64,000 nucleotides of DNA from Falsiroseomonas sp051433195 (GCF_051433195.1 NZ_JBHMFT010000010.1:120273-184272); one strand, 5' to 3'; positions 27,014 to 36,110 are shown, counted from the stretch's first letter. Translations and numbers: made by a program. The notes: generated from the sequence alone by a model not told the origin.

Positions 27014-28291
27014 CTACACCCTCAGCTTCGCGTGGCGCAGCAGCGGGCGCGCGAACAGCTCGGCGAGGTCCGCCGCCTGGTCGTAGCCCTGGATCGGCGT
27101 GAAGACGAGCTCGATCGCCCACTTCGTCGTCAGCCCCTCCGCCTCCAGCGGGTTCGCCAGGCCGAGGCCGCAGACCGTCAGGTCCGGCCGCAGGGCGCGG
27201 CAGCGGTCGAGCTGCCGGTCCACATGCTGGCCCTCGGACAGCATCGTGCCGGCCGGCAGCAGCGCCAGTTCCTCGGCCAGGTGCTGGCGGTGCAGGTAGG
27301 GCGTGCCGACCTCGGTCAGTTCCATGCCGAGTTCGCGCGACAGGAAGCGCGCCAGCGGAATTTCCAGCTGGCTGTCCGGGAAGAAGAAGATGCGCTTGCC
27401 GGCGAGCCGTTCGCGGATGCGCGACAGCGCCGCGGTGGCGCGGCTGGCGGCGCTGGCGGTGGCTTCCGCGATGCGCGCGGGCGGCGTGCCCCAGACCTCG
27501 GCGGCGGCGGTCAGCCACGCCGTGGTGCCCTCCACGCCCAGCGGGAAGGGGGCGGCGATGCGGGTGGCGCCACGGGCTTCCAGCGCGCGGGCGGTGTCGC
27601 CCAGGAAGGGCTGCGCCAGCAGGAAGCGCGTGCCCGGGCCGACCGGCGGCAATTCGGAAGCACGACGGGACGGCAGGAACCGGACCGGGCCGACGCCGAG
27701 GGCTGCGAAAAGTCGGAGGAATTGGTCCTCCACCACCTCGGCCAGCGCGCCGACCACCAGCAGGGACCGGGCGGCGCCGGGTTCCGCCGGCATCTCCGGC
27801 ACCAGGGAGGCGAGGCAGGCATCCTCGCCCTGGGTGAAGGTCGTCTCGATGCCGCTGCCGCTGTAGTTCAGCACGCGAACCTGCGGCATGAAGCGGCCGG
27901 ACAGGCGCTGCGCGGCGCGGGACAGGTCCAGCTTGATGACCTCGGACGGGCAGGAGCCCACCAGGAACAGCAGCTTGATGTCCGGGCGCCGTTCCAGCAG
28001 CCGCGTCACCACACGGTCGAGCTCGGCGTTGCAGTCGGCGAGGCCCGCGAGATCCCGCTCATCGATGATGGCGGTGGCGAAGCGCGGCTCCGCGAAGATC
28101 ATCACGCCGGCGGCGGATTGCAGCAGATGGGCGCAGGTGCGGCTGCCGACAACCAGGAAGAAGGCATCCTGGATCTTGCGGTGCAGCCAGACGATTCCGG
28201 TCAGGCCGCAGAACACCTCGCGCTGGCCGCGCTCCCGCAGCACGGGCGCGTCGCCGCAGCCGGTCACGGGAAGGGCGGCCGCGGCGCTCAT
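27014..28291 (-). CDS. bchN: Dark-operative protochlorophyllide reductase subunit BchN
   Basis: A 425-residue partner of BchB. The three Cys ligands expected for the 4Fe-4S cluster are present: C28 (EVFCGLTG), C53 (SRTCAHLL) and C114 (VGSCPSE), shifted by two residues from the numbering in Rhodobacter. It overlaps the bchF stop by 4 bases. Having both DPOR and AcsF is normal for aerobic anoxygenic phototrophs. Confidence 0.95.
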   Translation of the reverse strand: MSAAAALPVTGCGDAPVLRERGQREVFCGLTGIVWLHRKIQDAFFLVVGSRTCAHLLQSAAGVMIFAEPRFATAIIDERDLAGLADCNAELDRVVTRLLERRPDIKLLFLVGSCPSEVIKLDLSRAAQRLSGRFMPQVRVLNYSGSGIETTFTQGEDACLASLVPEMPAEPGAARSLLVVGALAEVVEDQFLRLFAALGVGPVRFLPSRRASELPPVGPGTRFLLAQPFLGDTARALEARGATRIAAPFPLGVEGTTAWLTAAAEVWGTPPARIAEATASAASRATAALSRIRERLAGKRIFFFPDSQLEIPLARFLSRELGMELTEVGTPYLHRQHLAEELALLPAGTMLSEGQHVDRQLDRCRALRPDLTVCGLGLANPLEAEGLTTKWAIELVFTPIQGYDQAADLAELFARPLLRHAKLRV

Positions 28292-28860
28292 GCCGCCAGC
28301 CCGGTGTGGCTGCGGGCTTCATCCAGCCGGGCGGCGCGCAGCTTCAGCAGGAACTGCGCGGCGTTGACGACGTAGGCGGCGTAGGCGGCGAGCGCCAGCA
28401 GCATCTGCCCCTGGCCGTCGCCGAAGCCGGTCAGCACGGCGGCGAGGTAGGCGGTGTGCAGCGCCAGCACCAGCATGCTGAACACGTCCTCCCAGAAGAA
28501 GGCGGGGGCGAAGAGGTAGCGGCCGAACACCACCTTCTCCCAGACGCAACCGGTGACCATGATGGTGTAGAGCAGGCCCGTCTTCACCACGACGGAGGCG
28601 GTGGCCACCGCGAGTCCCTGCCCGGTCATCAGGAAGTTCAATACCAGGCCGAGGCTCACCAGGAAGACGGCGAACTGGATCGGTGCCAGCACGCCCTGCA
28701 CCAGCGTCCAGGGCGTCGCATCCCGGCGGAGGCGTTCCTCGGGCGTATACAGGGGCCGCCGGCTGGCTGCCGCCTCGCGCCTGGCGCGGCCGGTGGTGGC
28801 GCCCCAAGGGGACGCGTCCAGGGCGTCAAGCAACCCGGACAGACCGTTCATTGTCAGCAT
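28288..28860 (-). CDS. bchF: 3-vinyl (bacterio)chlorophyllide hydratase BchF
   Basis: A 190-residue membrane protein with four predicted helices that hydrates the C3 vinyl group before BchC acts. Typical segments are YTPEERLRRDATPWTLVQG and GCVWEKVVFGRYLFAPAFFWED. The ATG at 28860 has AGGAGGA ten bases upstream; an ATG at 28851 is also possible. It opens the 18-gene minus-strand run. A perfect PpsR palindrome lies across its start codon. Confidence 0.93.
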   Translation of the reverse strand: MLTMNGLSGLLDALDASPWGATTGRARREAAASRRPLYTPEERLRRDATPWTLVQGVLAPIQFAVFLVSLGLVLNFLMTGQGLAVATASVVVKTGLLYTIMVTGCVWEKVVFGRYLFAPAFFWEDVFSMLVLALHTAYLAAVLTGFGDGQGQMLLALAAYAAYVVNAAQFLLKLRAARLDEARSHTGLAA

Positions 28861-28869
28861 GGCTTGACA
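28852..28869. promoter_or_regulatory. PpsR/CrtJ operator spanning the bchF start
   Basis: A perfect TGT-N12-ACA palindrome that includes the bchF ATG (28858-28860) and the bases right after its ribosome site. A weaker CGT-N12-ACA match lies inside the gene at 28824-28841. The operator would be downstream of any normal promoter for bchF, so it may act as a roadblock or work with the sites near 29,051. Confidence 0.7.
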
Positions 28870-29050
28870 ATCCTCCTGCAAAGGCTGTCCGCTGCCCGAT
28901 CAAGGCTGCCGTGGCACCTGGCAGACAGCCTGCGATGGGGGATACCGGGGAGAAAACCGCGCTCGTTGGCCGATTTGGCCGCGTCCCTGCGCATCACTTT
29001 CTCTCCCCACACCGTGCTTGTCAGGGAGGCTAGAGGCCGGACCTTCGTAG

Positions 29051-29084
29051 TGTCAAGCGCGATTGACGTAAATCGCGATTGACA
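29051..29084. promoter_or_regulatory. Two overlapping imperfect PpsR-like sites between bchF and ppaA
   Basis: TGT-N12-ACG at 29051-29068 and CGT-N12-ACA at 29067-29084 overlap by two bases. Each has one mismatch, and the outer halves TGTCAA and TTGACA are perfect. Both share the core GCGATTG. They lie 44-77 bases before the ppaA start and about 190 bases before bchF, in a divergent promoter region. Confidence 0.5.
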
Positions 29085-29127
29085 GGCCGGGGCGTCAGGC
29101 ATCAAGTAGAAGAACCGGAGAGGGGCG

Positions 29128-30099
29128 ATGTCCGCGAAGCCAATGATGGCACTCAACCAGATGTCCGAGATGAGCCGTACGCCGGAGGCGGGTTCCTCCC
29201 CGCATGCCGGGCTGGGGCTCGACCAGGCAGCTGGTGGCGACCGGGCCGTGTCGCGCGCGCCGATCGGTGCGCCGCACGGAGTCAACGCCGGCAGGCCGCG
29301 CCCTGCCAATGCGGAACGGCGCCGCGTGGCGCTGCTGGCCCGCACCCTGGAGACGGAGGTCATCCCCCGCCTCATCCTGTCGCGGCGCGAGGCGAATGCG
29401 CCGGCCTACATCGACAGCCCCGGCGGCAGCCTGCCGCAGGCGGAGGATGTCTCCGTGGTCTCGGGCCTTGCCATGCAGGGCGACCTGGCCGGGGCGCTGG
29501 CCTATGTCGGTGGGCTGACGGCGCGCGGCATGCCGCTCGACTGCATCTACCTGCATCTGCTGGCGCCGGTGGCGCGGCATCTCGGCGACCTGTGGGAACA
29601 GGATCGCTGCGATTTCACGGCGGTCACCATCGGCCTGTGCTGCCTGCAGCAGGTGGTGCTGGAGAACAGCCCCTCCTTCCGCCCGCGACTCGGCCGCGCC
29701 GATGTGGACCGCCGCGTGCTGCTGGCCCCGGTGCCGGGGGAACAGCACAGCTTCGGCCTGCTGATGGTGGGCGAATTCTTCCGGCGCCAGGGCTGGGAGG
29801 TTTCCAGCGGCTCCGGGACGACGGTGAAGGAACTCGCCGCCGTGGTGCGGCGGCAGTGGTTCGCCGCGGTCGGCTTCTCGCTGGCCTGCGAGGATCGGCT
29901 GGAGGTTCTGGCGGGCGCCATCCGGGAAATCCGGCGGGCGTCGCGCAATCCGCAGGTCGGGGTGCTCGTCGGCGGACGGGTGTTCAACGAGCGGCCGGAG
30001 CTGGCGGCCCTGGTCGGTGCGGATGCGACGGCGGCAGATGGTCAACAGGCGGCGCTGAAGGCGGAAACGCTGCTGGCCCTGCTGATGCGCGAGGCCTGA
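29128..30099 (+). CDS. ppaA: PpaA/AerR antirepressor with B12-binding domain
   Basis: A 323-residue regulator. An N-terminal variable and Pro-rich region of about 65 residues is followed by a helical cap with ARHLGDLWEQDRCDF. A Rossmann-like cobalamin-binding domain then carries the signature GEQHSFG, with the putative axial ligand His207, and ends with a GVLVGGRVF segment. In Rhodobacter AerR/PpaA binds cobalamin and antagonises CrtJ/PpsR. It is followed 80 bases later by ppsR and is divergent from bchF. A GGAG site precedes the ATG. Confidence 0.9.
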   Translation: MSAKPMMALNQMSEMSRTPEAGSSPHAGLGLDQAAGGDRAVSRAPIGAPHGVNAGRPRPANAERRRVALLARTLETEVIPRLILSRREANAPAYIDSPGGSLPQAEDVSVVSGLAMQGDLAGALAYVGGLTARGMPLDCIYLHLLAPVARHLGDLWEQDRCDFTAVTIGLCCLQQVVLENSPSFRPRLGRADVDRRVLLAPVPGEQHSFGLLMVGEFFRRQGWEVSSGSGTTVKELAAVVRRQWFAAVGFSLACEDRLEVLAGAIREIRRASRNPQVGVLVGGRVFNERPELAALVGADATAADGQQAALKAETLLALLMREA

Positions 30100-30179
30100 G
30101 GTCGTTCGAATGACTACGACGTGACGTGCAGGAGGACAGGCTGGGGAGGGGACCCTTGGGATGAAGGACGCAATGCTTC

Positions 30180-31604
30180 GTGAAACCGTTCGCCACTCCC
30201 AGGACGTCGCTCGGCCCGCTCGATGCGGATGCCATGGCAGGCCTGCTCGCCGCCGCAGCGGATATCGCGCTCGTGCTTGACGAGGCCGGCATCATTCGCG
30301 ACCTGGCCTTCAGCAACGAGGAGCTGTTCCGCGAATTCGACGGCCAGGACAGTTGGCTGGGCCGGGCCTGGAGCGACACCGTGGCGAAGGACAGCCGCTC
30401 GAAGGTCGAGGCGATGCTGGCCACGCGGCCGGCCCCCGATTCGGTGCGCTGGCGCCATGTGAACCAGCTTTCGGCGCGCGGCGCCTCCATTCCCCTGCTG
30501 TGCTCGGTGGCCCCGGTGGGCCAGGCGGGGCGGCACGTGGTGTTCGGGCGCGACCTGCGGCCCTTGTCGCAGCTGCAGCAGCGCATGGTCGAGGTGCAGC
30601 AATCCATGGAGCGGGATTACTCGCGCCTGCGCCAGGCCGAGACGCGCTACCGCCTGCTGTTCCAGATGTCGATGGACCCGGTGCTGATCCTGGAAGCGGA
30701 ACAGCAGCGCGTGATCGAGGCGAATCCCGCCGCGCAGCGCCTGTTCGGCCGCAACGCGAAGCGCATGCCCGGCCGAACCCTGAACGAGGTGTTCGAGCCG
30801 GAGGACCGCGCCGCGGTGCAGGCGCTGCTGGCCAACGTCCGCAGCGCCGGGCGCGCGGATGATGTCTCCGCACGACTGGCCGATGGCGGCGAATCCGTTG
30901 TCGTCTCCGCCTCCACCTTCCGGCAGGAAGGCGGGCTGCTGTTCCTGGTGCGGCTGTCGGTGGCCCATCAGGGCGGCGATGCGATCCTGCTGCCGGATGC
31001 ACAGTCTAAGCTGCTGAAGGTGGTGGAGGCGGCGCCGGACGGCTTCGTGGTCACTGATGCGACCGCCCATGTGCTGACCGCCAACGCCGCCTTCCTCGAC
31101 ATGGCGCAGCTCAACACCGAACAGCAGGCGCGGGGCGAGACGCTGGACCGCTGGATCGGGCGGCAGGGTGTCGAACTCGATGTGCTGATGTCCAACCTGC
31201 GGACGCGCGGCGCGGTCCGGCTGTACACCACCGTGCTGCGGGGCGAGCTGGGCGCGCAGGCGGAGGTCGAGATCTCCGCGGTGTCCGTGATGAATGGCGG
31301 CGCCTCCTGCTTCGGCTTCCAGATCCGCGACATCGGCCCGCGCACCCGCCCACCCGCCCGTGCCGCGGAAGGTGCGACGCGCAGCGTGGAGCAGTTGACG
31401 GAGCTGATCGGCCGCGTGCCGCTGAAGGACCTGGTGCGCGAGGCGACGGATGCAATCGAGCGCCTGTGCATCGAGGCGGCGCTTGAGCTGACCGGCGACA
31501 ACCGCGCCTCGGCCGCCGAGATGCTCGGCCTGTCGCGGCAGAGCCTGTATGTGAAGCTGCGGCGCTACGGCCTCGGCGACCTCGACGAACAGCAGGCGCC
31601 GTGA
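30180..31604 (+). CDS. ppsR: Redox/light-responsive repressor PpsR (CrtJ)
   Basis: A 474-residue transcription regulator with successive PAS-like domains (about 20-130, 150-260 and 280-385), a coiled Q-linker (QLQQRMVEVQQSM) and a Fis-type helix-turn-helix at the C-terminus (NRASAAEMLGLSRQSLYVKL). It would bind the TGT-N12-ACA sites in this window. Cys430 matches the redox-active cysteine beside the HTH. The other cysteines are at 108 and 377, with none near residue 250. The start is a GTG matching the conserved FxxPRTSLGxLDA N-terminus, with AAGGA 11 bases upstream. Confidence 0.92.
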   Translation: MKPFATPRTSLGPLDADAMAGLLAAAADIALVLDEAGIIRDLAFSNEELFREFDGQDSWLGRAWSDTVAKDSRSKVEAMLATRPAPDSVRWRHVNQLSARGASIPLLCSVAPVGQAGRHVVFGRDLRPLSQLQQRMVEVQQSMERDYSRLRQAETRYRLLFQMSMDPVLILEAEQQRVIEANPAAQRLFGRNAKRMPGRTLNEVFEPEDRAAVQALLANVRSAGRADDVSARLADGGESVVVSASTFRQEGGLLFLVRLSVAHQGGDAILLPDAQSKLLKVVEAAPDGFVVTDATAHVLTANAAFLDMAQLNTEQQARGETLDRWIGRQGVELDVLMSNLRTRGAVRLYTTVLRGELGAQAEVEISAVSVMNGGASCFGFQIRDIGPRTRPPARAAEGATRSVEQLTELIGRVPLKDLVREATDAIERLCIEAALELTGDNRASAAEMLGLSRQSLYVKLRRYGLGDLDEQQAP

Positions 31605-32503
31605 TGGACGGTCCCGCCACCTTCACGGCAAGCGCCACGCCCCGCCTGCAACCGGCGGCGGTGCTGGAACTGCTGAAGCCGGTCACCTGGTTTCCGCCGA
31701 TGTGGGCCTTCGCCTGCGGCGTCGCGGCCTCCGGCGTCAACGTGCTGGACAACGCGCCGCTGATCGCGCTCGGCATCCTGCTGACCGGGCCGATGGTCTG
31801 CGGCATGAGCCAGGCGGTGAACGACTGGTACGACCGGCATGTGGATGCGATCAACGAGCCGAACCGGCCGATTCCGTCGGGTCGCATTCCCGGGCGCTGG
31901 GGTTTGTATGTTGCCATCGCCTGGACGCTGGTGTCCCTGGCGATCGGTGCCGGGCTGGGCGCCTGGGGCTTCGCCGCGACGGTGCTGGCGGTGGTGATGG
32001 CCTGGATCTATTCCGCGCCGCCGCTGCGCCTCAAGCAGAATGGCTGGTGGGGCAACCTGGCCTGCGGCCTGTCCTACGAGACGCTGCCCTGGATCACCGC
32101 CGTCGCCGTGCTGTCCGCCGGCGCGCCGGATGGGCGCGTGGTGCTGGTGGCCGTGCTGTATGGCCTCGGCGCGCATGGCATCATGACGCTGAACGACTTC
32201 AAGTCGATCGAGGGCGACACGCGTTTCGGCCTGCGGTCCCTGCCCGTCATCCTCGGCGCGCCGCGTGCCGCGCGCGTCGCCTGCGTCTTCATGGCGGTGC
32301 CGCAGGCGGTGGTGGTGGCGCTGCTGGCGACCTGGGGTGCGCCTATCGCGGCGCTGCTGGTGGCGGCAGCCCTGCTGGCGCAGCTTGCCTTGATGCGGAA
32401 GCTGCTGCGCGATCCGCGCGGCCTGGCGCCCTGGTACAACGGCACCGGGATCACGCTGTATGTCTCCGGCATGATGGCGTCCGCCGTGGCGCTCGCACCA
32501 TGA
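31604..32503 (+). CDS. bchG: Bacteriochlorophyll synthase BchG
   Basis: A 299-residue UbiA-family prenyltransferase with about eight membrane helices that esterifies bacteriochlorophyllide a with geranylgeranyl or phytyl diphosphate. The polyprenyl-diphosphate site is visible as NDWYDRHVDAINEPNRPIPS. A second loop contains LNDFKSIEGDTRFG. The ATG overlaps the ppsR stop (TGATG). The GTG one codon earlier is less likely. Confidence 0.95.
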   Translation: MDGPATFTASATPRLQPAAVLELLKPVTWFPPMWAFACGVAASGVNVLDNAPLIALGILLTGPMVCGMSQAVNDWYDRHVDAINEPNRPIPSGRIPGRWGLYVAIAWTLVSLAIGAGLGAWGFAATVLAVVMAWIYSAPPLRLKQNGWWGNLACGLSYETLPWITAVAVLSAGAPDGRVVLVAVLYGLGAHGIMTLNDFKSIEGDTRFGLRSLPVILGAPRAARVACVFMAVPQAVVVALLATWGAPIAALLVAAALLAQLALMRKLLRDPRGLAPWYNGTGITLYVSGMMASAVALAP

Positions 32504-33831
32504 ACAGCACTTTGCCGCCGCTGGGCTGGCTTGGCATCGTCCGGCTCGGGCTGGTGCAGACCGCACTTGGCGCGGTGGTGGTGCTGACCACGGCGGCGCT
32601 GAACCGCGTGATGGTGGTGGAACACGCGCTGCCGGCGACTCTGCCGGGCGTTCTGGTGGCGCTGCACTACGCGGTGCAGATGCTGCGGCCGCGGCTTGGC
32701 CATGGGTCGGACCAGGGCGGGCGGCGCACGCCATGGATCATCGGCGGCATGGCCGTGCTGGGGCTGGGTGGCGTGCTGGCGGCGGTGGCGACGGCCTGGA
32801 TGGCGTCCTCGCTGATCTCCGGCATGGCACTCGCGGTCGTGGCCTTCCTGCTGGTCGGCGGCGGCGTCGGTGCGGCCGGCACGTCCCTGCTGGTGCTGCT
32901 GGCGGCGCGGGTCGCGCCGGCGCGGCGGCCGGCGGCGGCCTCGCTGGTCTGGATCATGATGATCGCAGGCTTCGTGCTGACCACGGCCGTCGCCGGCCGG
33001 CTGCTGGACCCTTATTCCGGGCCGCGCCTGGTCGCGGTCTCCGCCGGCGTGTCCGTGCTCGCCTTCCTGCTGGCGCTGGTCGCGGTGGTCGGCATCGAGG
33101 GTGCGCCCCAAAAGGCCGCACCGGCCGAGCGGACGCCCTTCCTGCCGGCACTGCGCGAAGTGTGGGCGGAGCCCGTCGCGCGTCACTTCACCATCTTCGT
33201 CTTCGTCTCGATGCTGGCCTACAGCGCGCAGGACCTGATCCTGGAGCCTTTCGCCGGCACCGTCTTCGGCATGACGCTGGGCGAAACCACCCGGTTGTCC
33301 TCCGTGCAGCATGGCGGCGTGCTGGCGGGCATGATCCTGATCGCCATCGTCGGCACGCTGACCGGCGGCCGCGTCGCGGTGCTGCGCGGCTGGATCATCG
33401 GGGGCTGCCTGTCCGCCGCGGCGCTGCTGGCGGCGCTGGCCGGGGCCAGCATCGCCGGCACCGGCTTCCCGCTGGCAGAAAGCTTCTTCGTGCTGGGCCT
33501 GGCCAACGGCGCCTTCGCCGCGGCGGCCATCGCCTCGATGATGCAACTGGTCAGCCAGGGGCGCGAAGGCCGGCAGGGCGTGCGGATGGGGATGTTCGGC
33601 GCGGCGCAGGCGATTGCCTTCGGCGCGGGCGGATTGGCCGGCACGGTGGTGCTGGATCTCGGGCGGCTGCTCAGCGGCAGCGCCCAGGGTGGCTATGTCA
33701 CGGTATTCCTGGCCGATGCGGGGCTGTTCCTCGCCGCGGCCGTGCTGGCGCTGCGCATCGGGCGCGGCTCAGCGAATGAACGACGCGGCACCGGTAACGT
33801 CCGGTTGCTGATGGGGAGGCAGGAAGCATGA
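32500..33831 (+). CDS. PucC-family bacteriochlorophyll-delivery MFS protein
   Basis: A 443-residue, twelve-helix protein related to LhaA and PucC, containing TTAALNRVMVVE near its start and HGSDQGGRRTPWIIGG in the first loop. This is the carrier usually encoded between bchG and bchP. Its precise role is not established but is thought to involve pigment handling or antenna assembly. It overlaps bchG and bchP by 4 bases each, so the three are probably translated together. Confidence 0.9.
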   Translation: MNSTLPPLGWLGIVRLGLVQTALGAVVVLTTAALNRVMVVEHALPATLPGVLVALHYAVQMLRPRLGHGSDQGGRRTPWIIGGMAVLGLGGVLAAVATAWMASSLISGMALAVVAFLLVGGGVGAAGTSLLVLLAARVAPARRPAAASLVWIMMIAGFVLTTAVAGRLLDPYSGPRLVAVSAGVSVLAFLLALVAVVGIEGAPQKAAPAERTPFLPALREVWAEPVARHFTIFVFVSMLAYSAQDLILEPFAGTVFGMTLGETTRLSSVQHGGVLAGMILIAIVGTLTGGRVAVLRGWIIGGCLSAAALLAALAGASIAGTGFPLAESFFVLGLANGAFAAAAIASMMQLVSQGREGRQGVRMGMFGAAQAIAFGAGGLAGTVVLDLGRLLSGSAQGGYVTVFLADAGLFLAAAVLALRIGRGSANERRGTGNVRLLMGRQEA

Positions 33832-35054
33832 GCTTCGACGAATTCGACGTCGTGGTGGTGGGCGGCGGTCCGGCCGGCGCCACCGCAGCGCACGACCTGG
33901 CGCGGCAGGGCCGCAGCGTGATGCTCCTGGACAAGGCCGGGCGCATCAAGCCCTGCGGCGGCGCCATCCCGCCCCGCCTGATCCGCGACTTCGAGATCCC
34001 GAACCACATGATCGTGGCGCGCGTCAACGCGGCACGCATGATCGCGCCGTCGGATGCCGAGGTCGATATGCCGATCGATGGCGGCTATGTCGGCATGGTC
34101 GACCGCGACGGCTTCGACGAATTTCTACGAGTTCGCGCCGCGGAGTCGGGCGCCGAGCGCCGGACCGGCAGCTTCGAGCGCATCGAGCATGACGCGGATG
34201 GCGTCGCCGTCGTCGCCTACACGCCGAAGGGCGCCACGGAGGAAATCCGGGTGCGCGCCCGCTGCATCATCGGCGCCGATGGCGCGCGCAGCCAGGTCGC
34301 CAAGCAATCGGTGAAGGGCGCGGACAAGATCCCCTGCGTCTTCGCCTACCACGAGATCGTCGAGGCGCCGACGACGGAAGCGCCCAAATACGATGCGACG
34401 CGCTGCGACGTGTTCTACCAGGGCAAGCTCTCGCCGGATTTCTACGCCTGGATCTTCCCGCATGGCGACAAGGTCTCCATCGGCACCGGCTCCGCGCATA
34501 AGGGCTTCTCGCTGCGCAACTCGGTCAGCGACCTGCGCGCCAGCACCGGGCTCGACAAGGTCAGGACGATCCGCCGCGAAGGCGCGCCGATTCCGCTGAA
34601 GCCGCTGAAGCGCTGGGACAACGGCCGTGACGTGGTGCTGGCCGGCGATGCCGCCGGCGTCGTCGCGCCGTCCTCCGGCGAAGGCATCTACTACGCCATG
34701 CTGTGCGGCCGGCTCGCCGCCGATGCCGCCGCCGAGTTCTGCGCGACCGGCCGCGCCAGCGCGCTGGCCACGGCGCGCAAGCGCTTCATGAAGGCGCATG
34801 GCCGCGTCTTCCTGATCCTCGGGATCATGCAGTATTTCTGGTATTCCTCCGACAAGCGCCGCGAGAAGTTCGTCGCGATCTGTCGGGACAAGGACGTGCA
34901 GCGCCTGACCTGGGAGGCGTACATGAACAAGGAACTCGTGAAGCGCGACCCGGTGGCCCACGTGAAGATCTTCTTCAAGGATCTCGCGCATCTTGTCGGC
35001 CTCGCCGGCCCGCGCGTGGCCCCGACCACCTCGCCCTCGCGTGGAGACGCCTGA
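33828..35054 (+). CDS. bchP: Geranylgeranyl reductase BchP
   Basis: A 408-residue FAD-dependent reductase converting the geranylgeranyl tail of bacteriochlorophyll to phytyl. The dinucleotide fold VVVGGGPAGATAAHDLA opens the protein. KPCGGAIPPRLI and the second FAD motif GDAAGVVAPSSGEGIYYAM are hallmarks. It overlaps the preceding carrier gene by 4 bases and ends 2 bases before hemC. Confidence 0.95.
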   Translation: MSFDEFDVVVVGGGPAGATAAHDLARQGRSVMLLDKAGRIKPCGGAIPPRLIRDFEIPNHMIVARVNAARMIAPSDAEVDMPIDGGYVGMVDRDGFDEFLRVRAAESGAERRTGSFERIEHDADGVAVVAYTPKGATEEIRVRARCIIGADGARSQVAKQSVKGADKIPCVFAYHEIVEAPTTEAPKYDATRCDVFYQGKLSPDFYAWIFPHGDKVSIGTGSAHKGFSLRNSVSDLRASTGLDKVRTIRREGAPIPLKPLKRWDNGRDVVLAGDAAGVVAPSSGEGIYYAMLCGRLAADAAAEFCATGRASALATARKRFMKAHGRVFLILGIMQYFWYSSDKRREKFVAICRDKDVQRLTWEAYMNKELVKRDPVAHVKIFFKDLAHLVGLAGPRVAPTTSPSRGDA

Positions 35055-35056
35055 CC

Positions 35057-36100
35057 ATGTTGCTGTCGAACCAGGACTCCACCGCCGCCGAGGCGATGCG
35101 CCAGCGCGGTGCCATCCATGGCCGCTCGCCGCAGCACCGGCAATCCTCGCGCACCCTGCCGCTGCGCGTCGGCACGCGTGGCTCCCCGCTGGCGCTGTGG
35201 CAGACGCGGCACTTCCTCAGCCTCATCACGGAGGTCTGCCCGCTGCTGCGGCAGGTGAAAGCCTTCGAGGAATGCGTCATCGCCACCACCGGCGACCAGA
35301 TCCAGGACAAGCGGCTGGCCGATATCGGCGGCAAGGGCCTGTTCGCGAAGGAGATCCACGAGGCGCTGCTCGATGGCCGCGTGGATTTCGCCGTGCACAG
35401 CATGAAGGACCTGGAGACCGAGCTGCCGGCCGGCATCGTGCTGGCCTGCGCCCTGAAGCGGGAGGACAGCCGGGACGCCATCGTGCTCGGCCCGACCTGC
35501 GAAGGCGCCGCCTCGGAAGACCCCTATGCCTGCCTGCCGAAGGGCGCCCTGGTCGGCACCGCGTCCATCCGCCGGCAGAGCCAGCTGCTGCATGCGCGGC
35601 CGGACCTGCAGGTGGAGATCATCCGCGGCAACGTGCAGATGCGCCTCGCCAAGGTGCGCGCCTCCGGCGGGCCGGAAGCCTCGCTGCTCGCCATCGCCGG
35701 GTTGCGGCGGATGGAGATGGCGCATGAGGCCGCGGTGGTCATCGACCCGGAAGTGATGGTGCCGGCCGCCTGCCAGGGCATCGTCGGCGTCACCGTGCGC
35801 GCGGACGACCACGAGCTGCGCGAACTGCTCTCCGCGATCGAGGATCGCGATGCCGCCTGCGTCAGCGCCGCCGAGCGCGCCCTGCTGGGTTCGCTGGATG
35901 GCTCCTGCCGCACGCCGATCGGCGGGCATGCGCAGTTCCTGGCGGACGGATCGCTGCAACTGACCGGGCTGGTGGCCCGCGCCGACGGCTCCTTCCTGCT
36001 GAAGCGCAAGCTGTGGGGCGCGCGCGCCGATGCGGCGGCAATGGGCCGCGAACTGGGCGACAGCCTGCGCAAGGACAGCCCGGCCGACATCTTCGGCTGA
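35057..36100 (+). CDS. hemC: Hydroxymethylbilane synthase HemC
   Basis: A 347-residue porphobilinogen deaminase, third step of tetrapyrrole synthesis. LPLRVGTRGSPLALWQ, DIGGKGLFAKEI and VHSMKDLE are intact. Cys284 in DGSCRTPIG anchors the dipyrromethane cofactor. About 34 residues precede the usual N-terminus, an extension with no recognisable signal. It closes the plus-strand PGC operon. Clustering of hemC with bchP is uncommon; hemC more often stands alone. Confidence 0.94.
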   Translation: MLLSNQDSTAAEAMRQRGAIHGRSPQHRQSSRTLPLRVGTRGSPLALWQTRHFLSLITEVCPLLRQVKAFEECVIATTGDQIQDKRLADIGGKGLFAKEIHEALLDGRVDFAVHSMKDLETELPAGIVLACALKREDSRDAIVLGPTCEGAASEDPYACLPKGALVGTASIRRQSQLLHARPDLQVEIIRGNVQMRLAKVRASGGPEASLLAIAGLRRMEMAHEAAVVIDPEVMVPAACQGIVGVTVRADDHELRELLSAIEDRDAACVSAAERALLGSLDGSCRTPIGGHAQFLADGSLQLTGLVARADGSFLLKRKLWGARADAAAMGRELGDSLRKDSPADIFG

Positions 36101-36110
36101 ACCTGGTGGT

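Noticed and set aside
30101..30120. GTCGT-N10-ACGAC inverted repeat between ppaA and ppsR as a terminator
   Set aside because: The stem is only five pairs with a long loop and no T-run, and the two genes are probably co-transcribed.
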